DNA from: CAZOVB01 sp964583095
GTDB lineage: Bacteria > Planctomycetota > Phycisphaerae > SM23-33
DNA: 64,000 nucleotides
Assembly: GCA_964583095.1 (NCBI GenBank)
Contig: CAZOVB010000001.1
Span: 186,001 to 250,000, forward strand
Direction of reading: 5' to 3'
In this document: in pieces, positions 60,238-64,000 of the stretch
Numbering within the stretch: position 1 is the stretch's first letter
How the letters are laid out: each line of letters opens with the position of its first letter
The notes under the pieces: generated by a model
What the model was told of the DNA's origin: nothing
The model's database searches: none
The model's input: the letters and a program-made list of their open reading frames with translations, nothing else
Made by a program: the position numbers and the translations under genes

Positions 60238-63200
60238 TCAGCTCTGCCCGCTCAGGGCCTGCTGAACCGCCTGGGTGATTTCCGCGTCGGTCAGTTCTTC
60301 GCTGGGCGTCGGCGGGGCCAGTTCGAACTCCACGTTCTTCTTGACCCGCATGTCCATGTACGGCTTGAAACTCGTACCGGCAGGGATCAGGTGCCCGAGG
60401 ATCACGTTTTCCTTCAGCCCGCGAAGATCGTCGATCTTGCCTGCCAGCGACGCTTCGGTGAAGACCTTCGTGCTCTCCTGGAAGCTCGCGGCAGAAAGGA
60501 AACTCTCCGACTGCAGCGACGCCTTGGTGATTCCCAGAAGCAGCGTCTGGGCCGTAGCCGGTCGAGGCCTGCGGGTCTTGGCCGGCTCGCCTCCGTTGGT
60601 CTCGACCTCAATATTGGCCTGTTCGACCTGCTCTCGAGGGACGATATCCCCGGCACCGAACTCCGTGTCGCCGGGCTCGATGATCTTCAGCGATCCAGCG
60701 AGCCGCTTATTTTCACCACGGAAGCGGAATTTGTCAACAACATCTCCGGGAAGAAGGTCGGAATCTCCAACATTATCCACTCGGACCTTCCGCAGCATCT
60801 GGCAGAGGATGATCTCGATGTGCTTGTCGTTGATCGTAACGCCCTGGCTGCGGTAGACGCTCTGGATCTCGCCTTCGAGGTAGCTTTGCAGGGCTTCCTC
60901 ACCGCGAATCGAGAGAATCGAGTGCGGAACCAGGGGACCTTCGGTCAGCGGCTCGCCGGCCTCGACGTAATCGCCGGTGTGAACCAGCAGGTGACGATCG
61001 TGCGGAATGTGATGTTCACGTTCCATGCCCGATTCACTGCGGACGATGACCGTCATCTTGCCGCGACGCTTGTCGGTTCGAAGCTCCACGCGGCCTGAAA
61101 TCTCCGCCATCGCGGCGGGTTCCTTGGGTTTGCGGGCTTCGAAGATTTCCGTCACACGCGGCAGGCCTCCGGTGATGTCCTGGGTACCGGTGATTTCCCG
61201 AGGCTGACGGGCGAGCTGATCGCCCGGGACGACCTCCTGGCCCTCTTCCACTTCGATACGCGCCTTGGCGGGCAGGTAGTGGAAGTCCAGGATCTTGCCG
61301 GCCTTGTCCTCGATCACGATACGCGGGTGCTTTTCGCCCTTGTGCTCGATGACGACGTAGCGTCGGGTCTGCCGGTCGGATTCGATTCGGACCGTCTCGC
61401 CCTCTTCGATGTCCTGGAAACGGACGACACCTTCGGCCTCTGCCAGGATCGGCACGCGGTGCGGGTCCCAGGTCACGAGTCTCTGACCGGCTTTGACCTT
61501 GTCGTCCTCACGGATCATGATGTGGGCACCGTAGGGAATCTTGAACTTGTCCAGCTCGCGGTCCTTGTCGTCGAGGATAGCGATTTCGCCGTTGCGTTTG
61601 AGGGAGACCAGAACCTTGGCTCGGCCAAGCGTGGTCTCCACGGCGTTGAGCTCGTGGAACTTGATCCGCCCCGGCATGGAGGCGACGATCTCGTTGTCCA
61701 TGACCGCACGGGTGGCCACACCACCGGTGTGGAAGGTACGCATGGTCAACTGCGTTCCCGGCTCGCCGATGGACTGGGCGGCGATGATGCCCACGGCCAT
61801 GCCCTCTTCCACCAGCTTGCCGGTGGAAAGGTCGGTTCCGTAGCAGGTCGCACAGACACCCAGGGGGCTTTCGCAGGTCAGCGGACTGCGGACGCGGATG
61901 GTCTCGAGCCCGAGTTCCTCGATCTTCTGACCGGCCTGGGCGTCGATGGGCTGATTCTCCGCGATGATCAATTCGTCGGTAATCGGGTTGACGATGTTCT
62001 CGCGTGCCACGCGACCGACGATGATTTCGCCCAGGGGGACATCGACCTGTTCGCCCTTGTAGATAGCGGACTTGGGCACGCCCTGGAGGGTGCCGCAGTC
62101 GATCTCATTGACGATGACATTCTGGGCCACGTCGGCGAGCTTTCGCGTCAGATAGCCCGAGTCAGCCGTCTTGAGAGCGGTATCGGCCAGACCCTTTCGG
62201 GCACCGTGCGTGGAGGAGAAGTATTCCAGGACGGTCAGGCCCTCGCGGAAGTTGGCTTTGATGGGCGTCTCGATGATCTCACCGGAGGGCTTGGACATCA
62301 GCCCTCGCATACCGGCCAACTGGCGGATCTGGTCTATCTTGCCTCGGGCACCCGAGTCGCTCATCAGGTGAACCGGGTTGAGATAGCCCGGATCGTCCTG
62401 TCGGCTGTCGTTCTGGAGGGCGACCATGAGGCTTCGGGTGACCTCTTCGCGGGCGTGGATCCAGACGTCGATAATCTGGTTGTAGCGCTCGCCTTCGGTG
62501 ATGGCCGAGGCCTTGTAGTCGTCTTCGATCTTGTCCACCCGCTCCTGGGCCTTATCGAGAATGGTGGCCTTGGCCTCGGGGATTTTCGCATCGGTGATAC
62601 CGAAGCTCAGCCCGGCGATGGTGGAGTACTTGAAGCCCAGTTCCTTGATGTCGTCCAGGAGCTGGAGCGTGGGGCCTCGACCCATGCGGGCGTAGGTATC
62701 GCTGATGACGCGGCCGGCGCCCTTGGCTCCGAGGGGGTAGTTGTAGTAGGGCATGCCTACGGGCAGGTAGTCGTTGAAGATGGCGCGGCCGGCGGTGGTA
62801 ACGATCCGGCCTTCTTCGGCGAAGGTGGAGCCGTCGGCGCCGATGATCTCTCTGCCCTTGGCGACTCGCAGCAGGACCGGCGCGTGCATGCCGAGCATCT
62901 TGCGGTCGTAGGCGCTGATGAGCTCTTCCTTGGTGGCGAAGAGCGGATACTGCCGGCCCTTGTAGGGAAAGCGCTGGAGCTTGGGATGGACTTCCATGCG
63001 GCCCTTGTCGCTGGTGAGATAATAGATGCCCAGCACGATGTCCTGGGACGGGGCCATCATCGGCGAGCCGTTTGCGGGCGAGAAGATATTGTTCGTCGCC
63101 AGCATGAGCACGTGGCTTTCCGCCTGGGCCTCGACGGACAGGGGCAGGTGGACGGCCATCTGGTCGCCGTCGAAGTCCGCGTTGAAGCCCTTGCAGACCA

Positions 63201-64000
63201 GCGGGTGGATCTTCAGCGCGTTGCCCTCCACCAGCACAGGCTCAAAGGCCTGGATGCCCATGCGGTGAAGCGTGGGAGCGCGGTTGAGCAGCACCGGGTG
63301 CTGGTAGATGACTTCTTCCAGGACGTCCCAGATCTCGCGGTCGCGGCGTTCGAGCATCTTCTTGGCCGACTTGATGGTATCGGCCAGTCCGCGGTCCTTG
63401 AGCTTGCGGATGATGAAGGGCTGAAACAGTTCCAGGGCGATCTTCTTGGGCAGGCCGCACTGGTTGAGGTGGAGTTCCGGACCGATGACGATGACGCTTC
63501 GGCCGGAGTAGTCCACGCGCTTGCCCAGCAGGTTTTCGCGGAAGCGTCCCTGCTTGCCCTTGATCATATCGGTCAGGCTCTTGAGGGGCCTGTTGGCCGT
63601 GCCCTGGACAGGGCGTCGGCACCGGCCGTTGTCGAACAGCGCGTCGACGGCCTGCTGGAGCATTCGCTTCTCGTTGCGGATGATGACCTCGGGCGCGTTG
63701 AGGTCCATCAGCTTCTTGAGGCGGTTGTTCCGGTTGATGATCCGTCGGTAGAGATCGTTGAGGTCGCTGGTTGCGAAGTTGCCGCTGTCCAGCAGGACCA
63801 GCGGGCGCAGATCCGGGGGGATGACCGGGATGACTTCCATGACCATCCACTCGGGACGGTTGCCGCTGAGGCGGATCGACTCGACGAGCTTGAGTCTTTT
63901 GGTCAGGTCCTTGATCTTCTGCTTGGAAGAGGTCTTGGAGAGTCCGTCGCGGAGTTCCTCGGCCGTGGCGGGCAAGTCCAGTTGCTCCAGGAGGCTCTTG
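60238..64000 (-). CDS. rpoC: DNA-directed RNA polymerase beta' subunit (N-terminus outside window)
   Basis: About 1253 C-terminal residues are visible and the frame continues past the right edge, so the start and the N-terminal zinc finger are missing. The catalytic NADFDGDQMAVH motif, which holds the active-site magnesium, is at about 63145-63190. The second zinc site (CGTLQG, then CESPLGVCATC) is near 61840-62100. Trigger-loop and jaw regions follow in normal order. rpoB is expected just outside the window; rpsL follows, as in many bacteria. Confidence 0.98.
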   Translation of the reverse strand, partial: KSLLEQLDLPATAEELRDGLSKTSSKQKIKDLTKRLKLVESIRLSGNRPEWMVMEVIPVIPPDLRPLVLLDSGNFATSDLNDLYRRIINRNNRLKKLMDLNAPEVIIRNEKRMLQQAVDALFDNGRCRRPVQGTANRPLKSLTDMIKGKQGRFRENLLGKRVDYSGRSVIVIGPELHLNQCGLPKKIALELFQPFIIRKLKDRGLADTIKSAKKMLERRDREIWDVLEEVIYQHPVLLNRAPTLHRMGIQAFEPVLVEGNALKIHPLVCKGFNADFDGDQMAVHLPLSVEAQAESHVLMLATNNIFSPANGSPMMAPSQDIVLGIYYLTSDKGRMEVHPKLQRFPYKGRQYPLFATKEELISAYDRKMLGMHAPVLLRVAKGREIIGADGSTFAEEGRIVTTAGRAIFNDYLPVGMPYYNYPLGAKGAGRVISDTYARMGRGPTLQLLDDIKELGFKYSTIAGLSFGITDAKIPEAKATILDKAQERVDKIEDDYKASAITEGERYNQIIDVWIHAREEVTRSLMVALQNDSRQDDPGYLNPVHLMSDSGARGKIDQIRQLAGMRGLMSKPSGEIIETPIKANFREGLTVLEYFSSTHGARKGLADTALKTADSGYLTRKLADVAQNVIVNEIDCGTLQGVPKSAIYKGEQVDVPLGEIIVGRVARENIVNPITDELIIAENQPIDAQAGQKIEELGLETIRVRSPLTCESPLGVCATCYGTDLSTGKLVEEGMAVGIIAAQSIGEPGTQLTMRTFHTGGVATRAVMDNEIVASMPGRIKFHELNAVETTLGRAKVLVSLKRNGEIAILDDKDRELDKFKIPYGAHIMIREDDKVKAGQRLVTWDPHRVPILAEAEGVVRFQDIEEGETVRIESDRQTRRYVVIEHKGEKHPRIVIEDKAGKILDFHYLPAKARIEVEEGQEVVPGDQLARQPREITGTQDITGGLPRVTEIFEARKPKEPAAMAEISGRVELRTDKRRGKMTVIVRSESGMEREHHIPHDRHLLVHTGDYVEAGEPLTEGPLVPHSILSIRGEEALQSYLEGEIQSVYRSQGVTINDKHIEIILCQMLRKVRVDNVGDSDLLPGDVVDKFRFRGENKRLAGSLKIIEPGDTEFGAGDIVPREQVEQANIEVETNGGEPAKTRRPRPATAQTLLLGITKASLQSESFLSAASFQESTKVFTEASLAGKIDDLRGLKENVILGHLIPAGTSFKPYMDMRVKKNVEFELAPPTPSEELTDAEITQAVQQALSGQS

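Overview
The window looks like chromosomal DNA from a GC-rich member of the Planctomycetota, probably close to the Phycisphaerae. This is inferred from gene content only: a planctomycete-style sigma factor with extra helix-turn-helix segments, a zinc-ribbon/vWA protein in an ExbB/ExbD operon, a CX4CH protein, and a ribosomal cluster without rpmD or infA. A superoxide reductase suggests an anaerobic or microaerophilic habit. Most genes have a clear Shine-Dalgarno site, and several intergenic regions carry good -35/-10 (TTGNNN-16/18-TANNNT) promoters.

Layout. 1-5318: start of an unknown protein (minus), a GH65/HAD fusion protein, and a two-part membrane protein. 5321-10638: a RayT-type Y1 transposase (minus), then a threonine/lysine operon (hom, a phosphoglycerate-mutase-like probable homoserine kinase, lysC) followed by a thermonuclease. 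10662-13910: an NfeD-like serine protease (minus), a superoxide reductase with its terminator, and then a free-standing retron (promoter, structured ncRNA, reverse transcriptase). 13924-18072: a medium-chain dehydrogenase, a membrane protein and a hybrid histidine kinase, all minus. 18552-20376: enolase and an FtsB/DivIC-like protein. 20378-26223: an unusual sigma factor, a coiled-coil lipoprotein, a small membrane protein, a CX4CH protein, a 130-nt nested inverted repeat and tRNA-Cys, all minus. 26326-33573: a six-gene envelope operon (vWA, secreted repeat protein, ExbB, two ExbD, large secreted repeat protein). 34343-40776: PQQ-type propeller protein, tRNA-Leu(UAG), a processive glycosyltransferase, phoU, pstB, an OmpR/PhoB-type regulator and a HIT protein. 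40867-64000: the alpha, spc, S10 and str ribosomal clusters on the minus strand, from rplQ back to a truncated rpoC.

How the genes fit together. The ribosomal block is split by a terminator after rpsG and by a terminator plus strong promoter between fusA and rpsJ. The aspartate pathway genes form one unit, in which the phosphoglycerate-mutase-like enzyme sits where homoserine kinase is expected. The Exb operon probably couples proton motive force to secreted repeat proteins.

The most interesting elements are: the retron at about 12733-13910, which has no neighbouring effector gene and an ncRNA with two mutually exclusive helices; the 26002-26131 nested inverted repeat; the GH65 protein lacking the usual catalytic Glu; the multi-HTH sigma factor; and SecY with an N-terminal membrane extension.
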